DNA from: Methylobacterium symbioticum
GTDB taxonomy: Bacteria > Pseudomonadota > Alphaproteobacteria > Rhizobiales > Beijerinckiaceae
Length of the DNA: 61,506 nucleotides
Reading direction: 5' to 3'
Assembly (NCBI RefSeq): GCF_902141845.1
Contig: NZ_CABFPH010000027.1
Location: 1 to 61,506 of the forward strand
Shown here: one piece after another, positions 19,832 through 27,993 of the stretch
Numbering within the stretch: position 1 is the first letter of the stretch
Layout: the number at the start of each line of letters is the position of its first letter
The notes under the pieces: model-generated
Database searches by the model: none
Told to the model about the DNA's origin: nothing
Seen by the model: only the letters and a program-made list of their open reading frames with translations
Translations under genes and position numbers: made by a program

Positions 19832-20971
19832 ATGTCGCTTACGGGCGGCCCGGCCTCGCCGTCGCTGCGGACGTGGACCGAACGGGGGGCGTGGATGCTG
19901 CCGCAGCATCGCTGGTTCTGGATCTTCATCCTGCTCGCCACGGCGGGGGCCGGCGTCGTCTACAATTTCGTCTTCGCCGCGGGCGCGTCGCCGCTCGCCG
20001 GGCTCGCCTACGGCCTGTGCATGGGCGGCACGGCCCTCGCCTTCGATCGCGGACTGATCCTGGCAGGCCTCCAGGCCCACATCCGCCGCCTGCCGGCCGT
20101 CCTGTTCGTGCCGGCGGCCGAGCTCGCCTACGTCGCCATGATCGTCCTCGGCAATGCCCTCGGTGGCCTCGTCGTCTGGACCTTCGGATTGACGGGCGAT
20201 CCGCTGAACGAGGCGATCCGGATAACGCCGCGCGTGCTCACCTACGCGCTCGCCGTCTCGGCGCTTCTGGTCTTCGTCATCCGCATGCGCGACCTCATCG
20301 GGGCCGAGGTCTTCGTGAACCTGCTCGTCGGGCGCTACCACCGACCGGTTGAGGAGGAACGGATCTTCCTGTTCCTCGACGTGGTCGGCTCGACCGCTTT
20401 CGCCGAGACCCATGGCGACCTGCGCGCTCAGGAATATCTGAGCGCCGTCTTCGCGGCCCTCGCCGAGCCGGTGCGGCGCAATCTGGGCTCGACCGACGAC
20501 TATATCGGCGACCTTGCCATGATCACCTGGCCGATGAGCCGGGGCCTGCCCGAGGCACGCTGCGTCGCCTGCGTCTTCGACGTGCTCGACAAGATCGAAG
20601 CGGAGGCTGACAGCTGGATCGCCCGTTTCGGCACGGTGCCGCGCCTGCGGGCCGCCTTGCATGGCGGCTCGGTCGTGACGGCCGAAGTCGGTGTCGACCG
20701 GCACAAGATCGCCTATTTCGGGGATGCGGTGAACGTCACCTCCCGGATCGAGGCCCTGTGCCGCCCGCTCGGCGCCAGCATCCTGATCTCGCAGGATCTG
20801 CTCGACCGTTTGCCGGATTTGCCACCCGGCATCCAGGCTCGCTCCCTCGGCGCGCATGCCCTGCGCGGTCGCGGCCAGCCCCTGTCGATCGCCACTCTCG
20901 AACGGGACGTGGCGGGGACGGACACGGTACGGCCCCTGCGCCGGCCGATCCGGGCGATGGGGCGGCGCTGA
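19832..20971 (+). CDS. Membrane-bound class III adenylate/guanylate cyclase
   Basis: The 379-residue protein has an N-terminal membrane part with about four hydrophobic segments (near 29-50, 54-75, 90-118 and 135-152), then a cyclase domain (about 175-365). Metal-binding aspartates appear as D183 in FLFLDVVGSTAFAE and D227 in DDYIGDLAMITWP. The transition-state residues fit N301 and R305 in FGDAVNVTSRIEALC. The domain therefore looks catalytically complete, but ATP versus GTP preference cannot be fixed by eye. The stop codon overlaps the start of a 65-residue membrane protein by one base, indicating coupled expression. It is divergent from the aldo/keto reductase. Confidence 0.9.
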   Translation: MSLTGGPASPSLRTWTERGAWMLPQHRWFWIFILLATAGAGVVYNFVFAAGASPLAGLAYGLCMGGTALAFDRGLILAGLQAHIRRLPAVLFVPAAELAYVAMIVLGNALGGLVVWTFGLTGDPLNEAIRITPRVLTYALAVSALLVFVIRMRDLIGAEVFVNLLVGRYHRPVEEERIFLFLDVVGSTAFAETHGDLRAQEYLSAVFAALAEPVRRNLGSTDDYIGDLAMITWPMSRGLPEARCVACVFDVLDKIEAEADSWIARFGTVPRLRAALHGGSVVTAEVGVDRHKIAYFGDAVNVTSRIEALCRPLGASILISQDLLDRLPDLPPGIQARSLGAHALRGRGQPLSIATLERDVAGTDTVRPLRRPIRAMGRR

Positions 20972-21168
20972 TGGCAGGCGACGGCGCCTTGCGCATCCTT
21001 CGCCCTCTCCTGCAATTCGGCTTCCCGCTCGCCGGCCTGATCGTGATCGGGCACGCGGTTGTCATTTCGATGGGCGGGGATATCGAGCGCTGGCAGTTCG
21101 CCCTCGGCGTGCTGCTGATCCTGCTCAGCTTCAGCGCCCGGCTGGTGCCGGCACCGCAGCGCCGCTGA
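20971..21168 (+). CDS. Small two-helix membrane protein coupled to the cyclase
   Basis: The ATG at 20971 overlaps the cyclase TGA by one base (CTGATGG). The 65-residue product has two hydrophobic segments, near residues 13-33 (LQFGFPLAGLIVIGHAVVIS) and 42-56 (FALGVLLILLSFSAR), and a basic C-terminus. No family is recognised. Translational coupling to a membrane cyclase suggests it may be an accessory or regulatory subunit, but this is inference. A GC-rich hairpin follows at 21192-21214. Confidence 0.65.
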   Translation: MAGDGALRILRPLLQFGFPLAGLIVIGHAVVISMGGDIERWQFALGVLLILLSFSARLVPAPQRR

Positions 21169-21191
21169 CGCGACAGGACCGAACGCTCGCC

Positions 21192-21214
21192 GCCGGAGCG
21201 CCCGTCGCTCCGGC
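21192..21214. terminator. Possible terminator hairpin after the cyclase unit
   Basis: A nine-pair perfect stem (GCCGGAGCG with CGCTCCGGC, five-base loop) lies in the gap between two convergent units. There is no T run, so Rho-independent function is uncertain. Confidence 0.4.
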
Positions 21215-21286
21215 CGAGACGGCATCGATCGTATCGGGTGCACCGCACTTGTCCGCAGGACTGGCGGCCCAGTCACGGCACAGGCG

Positions 21287-21538
21287 CTAACGCGCGATCA
21301 GCGCCTTCAGTGCATCGTTGATCCGGTCCTGCCAACCGGGACCGTCCTTCTGGAAATGCTCAAGCACGGCGCTGTCGATGCGCAGCGTGACGCTCTCGCG
21401 AATTCCGGGGATCGCGGCAGAGGCAGGGGCTTCCACAGGACCTTCCGGCCGGCGCGTGGTGGCCGCCCGGAACGCGGCCTCCGCAGCTTTGCGCGGATCG
21501 GAGGATCGGCGACCTCGCGTCTCTGACAAGATCGTCAA
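21287..21538 (-). CDS. BrnA-type (ribbon-helix-helix) antitoxin-like protein
   Basis: The product has 83 residues. The C-terminal half (about 46-83) reads RESVTLRIDSAVLEHFQKDG then PGWQDRINDALKALI. This matches the BrnA antitoxin / DUF4415 pattern: a beta strand that contacts DNA, followed by two helices. The N-terminal half is basic and disordered. No BrnT toxin gene (about 90 residues) is adjacent on either strand. Its start overlaps by four bases (ATGA) with the stop of the upstream 99-residue gene, so the two form one unit. It may act as a plain transcription regulator. Confidence 0.75.
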   Translation of the reverse strand: MTILSETRGRRSSDPRKAAEAAFRAATTRRPEGPVEAPASAAIPGIRESVTLRIDSAVLEHFQKDGPGWQDRINDALKALIAR

Positions 21539-21834
21539 GCCTTCTTCGCCGCGGCCTTGCGCGTGCCGGTCTTGCGGCTGGCAGGCGGCTCGGCGGCCTT
21601 TGCCTGGGCGTCGGCAGCTTCCTTTGCGAGACGCAGGGCCCGCAGGCGCACCGTCCGTTCATCGACGGCCTTGATCGCGGCGAGGTGCTCGGCCATCGCC
21701 TGCGCACCCTCGCGGGCCATGCGCTCCGCCCGCTCCGCTCGCTCCGCGCGGTTCTCAGCCTTCGCCTTGGCCTGAGCCTCGGCATCCTGAACCTCGTCGT
21801 CGATCTCGATCTCGGTGTCGATCTGCTGGCTCAT
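21535..21834 (-). CDS. Hypothetical charged coiled-coil protein
   Basis: The product has 99 residues and no recognised domain. The N-terminus is acidic (TEIEIDDEV), the middle is a long charged helix rich in Ala, Glu and Arg (about 15-75), and the C-terminus is an AAAKKA-type basic tail resembling histone-H1-like nucleoid proteins. The stop overlaps the start of the BrnA-like gene by four bases, suggesting the two proteins act together. Function is unknown. Confidence 0.6.
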   Translation of the reverse strand: MSQQIDTEIEIDDEVQDAEAQAKAKAENRAERAERAERMAREGAQAMAEHLAAIKAVDERTVRLRALRLAKEAADAQAKAAEPPASRKTGTRKAAAKKA

Positions 21835-22216
21835 CCTGTCCCTTTCTGGCCTGGCCGCCCGAGCGTTCGAGAACGCACGAGAGCATCGGCTGATGCAGGT
21901 CCGGCCCCGGAGGGGAGTGAATCACGGGCCGACATTCCGACCCGACGAACGGCCGCGAAGGATCTTCGGCGGGCACGGCACACAATATGTAGGGGGCCGT
22001 GCCGGAACCGCCAGCGTTAGACCAAAATTTCCCGCCCCAATTCCGGCTGGGACAACCGCTAGTCGCAGGATTTTTAGCTCCGAGAACGGCGCGTGACCGA
22101 CGGATCATCAGATGTTCACCGGCGCGGCGGCGTCGATGCGGGAGCGGTTCAGGATGAGAGCCCGTCCCGATCGCATGGCGATCGGGACGGACGCTCGCTC
22201 GTTGTTTCGACGCGTC
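21835..22216. other. Intergenic region between the antitoxin-like unit and tonB
   Basis: This gap holds the promoter side of the 99-residue gene and the 3' side of tonB. I see no gene. It has a weak hairpin, GGCACGGC (21972-21979) with GCCGTGCC (21996-22003), and the stronger palindrome at 22162-22190. An A/T-richer patch lies at about 22020-22090. Confidence 0.5.
22162..22190. repeat. Palindromic repeat (CCCGATCGC family) after tonB
   Basis: A 13-base perfect inverted repeat, CCGTCCCGATCGC and GCGATCGGGACGG, has only three bases between the arms. The core resembles the hairpin at 56681-56713 (GTTCCCGAT ... ATCGGGAAC). Both lie just past the 3' end of minus-strand genes. They probably belong to one dispersed extragenic palindrome family. 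Confidence 0.6.
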
Positions 22217-23257
22217 CTAGCGCGCAACCGTAAAGCGCAGCGGAATCGTGACCGACAGGCTCGGTACGGTGACCCCCGCCGGAGCCGCCGGCATTCCGCC
22301 CCGCACGGCCGCGAGGGCGGCGCTATCGATCTGGCCGATGCCGCTGCTGCTGGCGAGGCCGGCGCTGGTGACCTGACCCGACCGTGTGACCGTGAAGCGG
22401 ACCGAGGCCACGCCGCCCGCCGTTCCGACGGCCGCGTTGCGATTCATCCGGCCGTGGATCGCGGCGCTGATCGCGCCCTGCCATTGCCGCATCGCCGAGG
22501 GGTCGTTGCCCGCCGCCGCCCGACCGCTGGCATTCTCCCGGGAGGATGCGGCGGAGCTCCGCTCGGCTCCCTGCGCAGCACGCGCCTGGCGGGCCCGCGC
22601 CTCGCGCTCGGCCTTGAGCTTGGCCTCCTTGGCCGCCTCGCGCCGCGCCTCGATGATCTCCTCGCGGCGCTTCTCCTCGCGGATCGCCTTCAGGCGCGCC
22701 TCGCGGGCCGCCTTCAGCTTCGCGAGATCGGGCTTCGGCTTCTCCGGCTCGAGGGGCTTGGGCTGCTCGGCCACCACGGGCGGCGGGGGCGCGAGCGGTT
22801 CAGCCTCAGGCGCGGTCGAGGTGATGACCTGGCTCTCGGGCTCGGCCGGCAACGCCTCGGTCGGCGCCTCGGTCATCGCCTGGGTCTCGGGCGGCCTCTC
22901 GGCCGGCACCTCCTCGGGCTTGACCTCGGCCACCTCAGGAGGCGGAGGAGGCTGCGTGGCCTCCTCGACCGGCTTCTCGACAGGCTGGGTCTCGGGCGGC
23001 GTCTCGACGCTCGCCTGCTGCTCGCTCTGCGTCTGGGTCGGCGCCTCGGTCATCAGGGGGGCGAGGTCGACCGTCACCTGCTGCTCGCCCGGCGGCGTCG
23101 GCGGGGTGAGGCGGAGATAGGTCAGTCCGATCAGGCCGAAACCGTGAAGCGCGAGGGCGACGAGCAGGGCGGCGACGAGGCCGGACGGTCGGTTCTTCGG
23201 GGCCTCCGGCATCGTCCCGGCGAGGCTCGGTCCGGCGGGCATGGGAGTCGCGCTCAT
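22217..23257 (-). CDS. tonB: TonB family energy transducer
   Basis: The protein has 346 residues. A single N-terminal membrane anchor, LVAALLVALALHGFGLIGL, lies at about residues 27-45. A long proline/glutamate-rich spacer (about 50-180) and a charged Ala-Glu-Lys helix (about 180-240) follow, as needed to span the periplasm. The C-terminal TonB domain (about 255-346) includes GGVASVRFTVTRSGQVTSAG, and the product ends IPLRFTVAR. The exbD stop is four bases before its start, so exbB-exbD-tonB is one unit that drives outer-membrane receptors. The charged helix also recalls TolA, but tolB and pal are absent. Confidence 0.88.
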   Translation of the reverse strand: MSATPMPAGPSLAGTMPEAPKNRPSGLVAALLVALALHGFGLIGLTYLRLTPPTPPGEQQVTVDLAPLMTEAPTQTQSEQQASVETPPETQPVEKPVEEATQPPPPPEVAEVKPEEVPAERPPETQAMTEAPTEALPAEPESQVITSTAPEAEPLAPPPPVVAEQPKPLEPEKPKPDLAKLKAAREARLKAIREEKRREEIIEARREAAKEAKLKAEREARARQARAAQGAERSSAASSRENASGRAAAGNDPSAMRQWQGAISAAIHGRMNRNAAVGTAGGVASVRFTVTRSGQVTSAGLASSSGIGQIDSAALAAVRGGMPAAPAGVTVPSLSVTIPLRFTVAR

Positions 23258-23261
23258 CGGA

Positions 23262-23753
23262 TCAGCGGGCCGCTCCGTCCGACGCCGCAGCCGGCGCGGC
23301 CGCGGCCGGGGACGGGCCGCCCGGCGACTGCGCGATCAGCGAGACCTTGCTGAACCCGGCCTGACCGACGAGGCCCATCACCTCCATGACCTTGCCGTAG
23401 GGCACGTCGCGGTCGCCGCGCACCAGCACGACCTGATCCTTGTTCTCGGCCGCCATCTCGCGCAGGCGCGGCACCAGGCTCTCGAGCGTGAAGATCTCCT
23501 TGGCGATCGAGGGTTGGCCCTCCTTGTCGACGGTGACCTCCAGAGGCTTCTTCGACTGGGCGACCTTAGCGGCGGCAGTCTTGGGCAATTGCACCGGAAC
23601 GCCCGTCGTCATCAGCGGCGCCGCGACCATGAAGATGATCAGCAGCACCAGCATCACGTCCACCATCGGGGTGACGTTGATGTCGGCCATCGGCGTCGCG
23701 TCGAGGCCATCCTCGTCGTCGCCCCCGCTCGTGCGGATCGAACCCATCGCCAT
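23262..23753 (-). CDS. exbD: Biopolymer transport protein ExbD
   Basis: The product has 163 residues. The single membrane helix, DVMLVLLIIFMVAAPLM (about 32-48), begins with D32, the proton-pathway aspartate of the ExbD/TolR family. The preceding DINVTPMVDV motif is diagnostic. The periplasmic domain follows, and the C-terminus is an Ala/Pro-rich tail. It lies between exbB and tonB and belongs to the same transcription unit. Confidence 0.92.
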   Translation of the reverse strand: MAMGSIRTSGGDDEDGLDATPMADINVTPMVDVMLVLLIIFMVAAPLMTTGVPVQLPKTAAAKVAQSKKPLEVTVDKEGQPSIAKEIFTLESLVPRLREMAAENKDQVVLVRGDRDVPYGKVMEVMGLVGQAGFSKVSLIAQSPGGPSPAAAAPAAASDGAAR

Positions 23754-23867
23754 CGGATATATCCTCCGGGCCGGCGCCGCCCGCGCGAGCGCCGCGTCAA
23801 ACCATCAAAACGACATGCTGAGGAGGCGCCCGGACCGTCCCGGGCGGGCGCCGAAGCAGGCTGCGCC

Positions 23868-24557
<690 letters not shown>

Positions 24558-24674
24558 GGGCTCCTCAAATCATGATCCGGTGCGGCAACGGCCGCATGCC
24601 GCCCGGAGGCGGGCTGCCTCCGGCCGGTCGTCGGGTTCGGTCCGGCCACCGCCCGCTCCGGGCGGCGGCGGCGG

Positions 24675-25178
24675 TCAGCGATCGAACGGAACGCTGGCCT
24701 TGGTCTCTGTCTCCGTCCGCTCGAGGCACGCGTCGCGGCCGCCGGCATCGCCCTCGCAGGCGAGCACGTCGTTGAGCAGCACGCGCCCGATCTTCGGGCA
24801 GGCGATGCCGGAGAATTCGAAGATCTTCACGGTTGTCTTGCGCGCCGGCAGCGGGCCGAGCTCGACCGCGACCCGCTTCTGCGCCACGCCCTCGGTGTCG
24901 AAGGCGAAGAGGTCCACCTTGTAGGATTTCAGCGCGCCGCCGCGGCCGTTATCGACCAGCATGGTGACGCGGCAGGCCTCGCCGGCGGGCTCGAGACGGT
25001 TGAGCTGCAGCTTCAGCGGCGCCTTGTCCGCCGATACGGCTTCCTGCGCGGCGGCGGGCCCGGCAACGGCGAGGCAGGCCGCCGCGGCGACTGCCGCGCG
25101 CCCGAGCCGAATCTGCCCGAAGGCCCCTGCGAAAACCCGTCTCGTCACCGTCGGTATTCTCCTCGCCCTGCGCGTCAT
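24675..25178 (-). CDS. Hypothetical exported protein with Tat-like signal
   Basis: From the ATG at 25178 the product has 167 residues. The N-terminus has a twin-arginine stretch (TRRVFAG) then a hydrophobic run, AAVAAAACLAVAGPAAAQ, ending at a good AxA cleavage site near residue 45. The mature part has two conserved-looking cysteine pairs (ACRVTM and ACPKIG, LACEGDAGGRDACLE) and beta-rich sequence such as KSYKVDLFAFDTEGVAQKR. No known family is recognised. It lies 117 bases upstream of exbB on the same strand, so a link to TonB-dependent uptake is possible. Confidence 0.7.
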   Translation of the reverse strand: MTRRARRIPTVTRRVFAGAFGQIRLGRAAVAAAACLAVAGPAAAQEAVSADKAPLKLQLNRLEPAGEACRVTMLVDNGRGGALKSYKVDLFAFDTEGVAQKRVAVELGPLPARKTTVKIFEFSGIACPKIGRVLLNDVLACEGDAGGRDACLERTETETKASVPFDR

Positions 25179-25200
25179 TCGTCCCGAATCCAGCGCCGTC

Positions 25201-25698
25201 TCAGTGCAGCCGCCCGCCCGCCGGCCGGACATCGGGGCCGCTGCCAAGCCGCTCGGCCGCAGCGTCGATCGCCACGACGGCCGCGCGCACCGCCGCGACC
25301 AGCCGCGGCGCCGATTCCCGGCCGGTGATCGTCGCCGCGTCCCGCGCCACCTCGTCCCAGAGGCAGCGACGGCCGCGCCCGAGCAGGCCGACCAGCGCGC
25401 ATTCATGGCCCGTCACGCGGCAGCAGGTCGCCGGCATGAAGGACCAATCCCGGTCGCGCTCCGCCCGAAGGGCACGCACGATGCCGACCGCGCAGGCCAC
25501 CAGGCGCCCGCCATCCTCGACACCGAGCAGGCGCTCGGCGCCGTCGAAGGCTGCGTCCCAGCAGGCCACGTCGCTCGTCATGTAGCCGGCTGCCACGAAG
25601 CGGACGACGGACAGGGCGAGGACGTCGGCATCGTCCCCGCACACGTCGGTGACCCGCGGCATCGGGCTCTGGCTCGGCGGGGTCGACGACGCGGTCAT
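25201..25698 (-). CDS. Hypothetical cysteine-containing protein
   Basis: From the ATG at 25698 (GGAGG about six bases upstream) the protein has 166 residues with no recognised family. It has several cysteines: VCGDD, ACW, VACAVG, and a cluster ATCCRVTGHECALVG near residue 110, followed by GRRCLW. The clustering hints at metal binding or redox activity but matches no motif I know. It ends 22 bases before the start of the exported protein gene, so the two are probably one unit leading into exbB-exbD-tonB. Confidence 0.65.
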   Translation of the reverse strand: MTASSTPPSQSPMPRVTDVCGDDADVLALSVVRFVAAGYMTSDVACWDAAFDGAERLLGVEDGGRLVACAVGIVRALRAERDRDWSFMPATCCRVTGHECALVGLLGRGRRCLWDEVARDAATITGRESAPRLVAAVRAAVVAIDAAAERLGSGPDVRPAGGRLH

Positions 25699-26161
25699 GA
25701 AGCCTCCGGTCCGGCAAGCGGCCCGCGAGCCGCCGGCCACGAGCGAAGAATGCTTGCGGCGATATCCGAGGTCGCCCCTCCGGATCAAGGCTTGCCGAGA
25801 AAATCAGAGCAGTTCCAAACTGTTACTCGAATGGCCCGAGCCGATGAAGGCGGTCGTCCCGAAGTATTGGCGCAGCATTGCCATTTTATCCCGCTACACC
25901 GTGCCGCTTCATCCCGGAGTTGCCCGCGATCGGCTTTTCGAAGCGGTGCGCCGAGCGGCATCGGTGGCCATACGCCGCTGTGCAGGGGCGGCCGGCGCCG
26001 GCCGCCATCCCTTGATGAGCGCCGCGCAGCCGCCATATCCTGGCCGTCCCGGCCCGGTGCCGGGTGGAGCGCTGCGCGCGCGGGCTCCAGTGCGACGAGG
26101 TGCCCATCGGAGCCGGACCCGCGTCCGGAGCCACGGGGCCTCGCTGGAAGGCTTGGCCACG
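25699..26161. other. Intergenic region upstream of hsp20
   Basis: The 463 bases separate two divergent units. No gene is supported; the long plus-strand frame that covers it is simply open upstream of hsp20. A lower-GC patch at about 25795-25910 may contain promoters for both directions. I looked for a ROSE-type thermometer next to the hsp20 start and for a clear sigma-32 promoter and could not confirm either. Confidence 0.4.
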
Positions 26162-26590
26162 ATGACCCGTCCCTCCCCGTTCGGACACCCATTCCTGCTC
26201 GGCTTCGACGAGATCGAGCAGGCCCTCGATCGGGTGTCCAAGGCCGCCAATGACGGCTATCCGCCCTACAATATCGAGCGCGTGCCGCGCACCGAGCGCG
26301 AGCCGGAGCGCCTGCGCATCACCCTCGCCGTGGCGGGCTTCTCCCGCGACCAGCTCGACGTGATGCTGGAGGAGAACCAGCTGATCGTGCGCGGCCGGCA
26401 GGTCGAGGACCGCGAGCGCCACTACCTGCACCGCGGCATCGCGGCGCGGCAGTTCCAGCGCGCCTTCCTGCTCGCCGACGGGATGGAGGTGCTCGGCGCC
26501 GACCTCTCGAACGGACTGCTCTCCATCGACCTCGCCCGGCCGGAGCCTGAGCGCGTCGTGCGCAAGATCGCGATCGCCGCGCGCGATTGA
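26162..26590 (+). CDS. Hsp20/alpha-crystallin family small heat shock protein
   Basis: From the ATG at 26162 the product has 142 residues, like rhizobial class A sHsps. It starts MTRPSPFGHPFLLGFDEIEQ. The alpha-crystallin domain spans about residues 35-125, with NIERVP, LRITLAVAGFSRDQLDVMLE, QLIVRGRQVEDRERHYLHRG and AFLLADGMEVLGADLSNGLL. The sHsps bind unfolding proteins as ATP-independent holdases. A DUF1150 gene follows after about 95 bases, a pairing common in alphaproteobacteria. Confidence 0.93.
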   Translation: MTRPSPFGHPFLLGFDEIEQALDRVSKAANDGYPPYNIERVPRTEREPERLRITLAVAGFSRDQLDVMLEENQLIVRGRQVEDRERHYLHRGIAARQFQRAFLLADGMEVLGADLSNGLLSIDLARPEPERVVRKIAIAARD

Positions 26591-26685
26591 TTACGGGGCG
26601 AGGGTTTCCCACATAGGCTTCAAGCCCCGCGGTCGCTTCGGGACCTCTGGGGCGACACGCTCTGCCTTGAAGGAGGGCACGCGCT

Positions 26686-26970
26686 ATGACTGACCTGAAT
26701 GCTTCCCCGCTGACCCCTGCCGATCTCGACCCCACCCAGTTCAACGCCGCCGATCTCGCGGCGCTCGGCGAGGGCCACATCGCCTATGTGCGCCCGATCC
26801 GATCGGACGAGGTGAAGCGGATGTTCCCGCAGGCCCCGGACCTCACGCCCGGCCTCGACCTCTTCGCCCTGCTCTCGGCCAGCGGCGCTCCGATCCTGCT
26901 CGCGGATTCGCGCGAGGTCGTGCTCGCGAACGCCTTCGCGCATGATCTGCAGCCGGTGAGCCTGCACTGA
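26686..26970 (+). CDS. DUF1150 family protein
   Basis: The product has 94 residues with an AAGGAGG ribosome-binding site just upstream. The middle, HIAYVRPIRSDEVKRMFPQA, and the C-terminal PILLADSREVVLANAFAHDL are the family signature. Members are small alphaproteobacterial proteins, usually encoded next to Hsp20, with no established function. Likely co-regulation with the upstream hsp20 suggests a stress role. Confidence 0.88.
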   Translation: MTDLNASPLTPADLDPTQFNAADLAALGEGHIAYVRPIRSDEVKRMFPQAPDLTPGLDLFALLSASGAPILLADSREVVLANAFAHDLQPVSLH

Positions 26971-27071
26971 GCCGTCGCTGCCCCTGATCATCAGGCACGT
27001 TCCGGCCGTGACGGGGCTGATCGCCCCGTCCGAGCCCATTCCGGCGGCGCCGGGCCTTGGGCCCGGCGCCG

Positions 27072-27848
27072 TCAGCGCATCTCCGCCACCGCCGCCACGA
27101 GGCGCGCGATGTCCTCGGGCCGCGACAGGCGGTGGTCTCCATCCGCGATCAGGGTGAGCACCGTCCCCTCGGCCGGGAGCCGGTCGAGGAGCTTGAAGGC
27201 GTGCGGGTGCGGCACGTCCGGGTCGCGCATGCCCTGGAGGATGTGGACCGGGCAGCCGAGATCGAGCGGACCGGTGAGCAGCCGATTGGCGCGCCCGTCC
27301 TCGATCAGCCGCATGGTGACCGGGTCGGGCTCCGGCGCGTAGGCGCTCTGGCGCAGCCAGACGCCGTCGCGCTCCAGGGTATCGCGCACCGATTGCGGGA
27401 ACTGCGCCCACATCAGGTCCTCGGTGAAGTCGAGGGCGGGGGCGATCAGCACGAGTCCGGCTGCCGGACCGGCCCCCGCGGCGAGACGGTTGCGCGCCGC
27501 GAGGCAGGCGATCCAGCCGCCCATCGACGAGCCGATCAGGACCGGGCGCTTCGGCGCGTGGGCCGCGATCACCGCCTCGGCGTCGGCGAGCCAGGTCGAG
27601 ATCGTACAGTCGGCGAACGCCCCGCCGGACTGGCCGTGCCCCGTATAGTCGAAGCGCACGAAGCGCCGCCCGGCCTCAGCCGCCCAGGCATCGACGGCTG
27701 TCGCCTTGGTGGCGCCCATGTCCGAGCGGAAACCACCGAGCCAGACCACCGGCGGTCCGCTACCGTCGCGGACCCGCACCGCGATCCGACGCGCCCCGCC
27801 GCCCGTGCCGACATCGAGGAAGGCGAGGGTGTCGCCGCCATCAGCCAT
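27072..27848 (-). CDS. Alpha/beta hydrolase
   Basis: From the ATG at 27848 the protein has 258 residues. The nucleophile elbow GSSMGG places the catalytic serine at 108. RFDYTGHGQSGG (65-76) and the late acid GMRDPDVPHPHAF and histidine in DGDHRLS complete the triad. The sequence resembles serine aminopeptidase S33 / ABHD10-like acyl hydrolases. There is no signal peptide, and the substrate is unknown. It is a single gene, divergent from the GT4 gene at 27994. Confidence 0.88.
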   Translation of the reverse strand: MADGGDTLAFLDVGTGGGARRIAVRVRDGSGPPVVWLGGFRSDMGATKATAVDAWAAEAGRRFVRFDYTGHGQSGGAFADCTISTWLADAEAVIAAHAPKRPVLIGSSMGGWIACLAARNRLAAGAGPAAGLVLIAPALDFTEDLMWAQFPQSVRDTLERDGVWLRQSAYAPEPDPVTMRLIEDGRANRLLTGPLDLGCPVHILQGMRDPDVPHPHAFKLLDRLPAEGTVLTLIADGDHRLSRPEDIARLVAAVAEMR

Positions 27849-27993
27849 CTCGTTCTCCCGCTTGCGAGCTTCCCGCCCTGAACGCTTCGTCTTCAAGCTC
27901 CGTTTACCGGACCGTAAAGCGCGCCCACGATCCTGAGGCAATGTTCACACGCGTTTTGGCGGACCGCCCTCCGTCCCGTCCGGTGCGCCACCG

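Noticed and set aside
25699..26161. ROSE-type RNA thermometer before hsp20
   Set aside because: No convincing U(U/C)GCU anti-Shine-Dalgarno pairing was visible. It remains possible but not supported.
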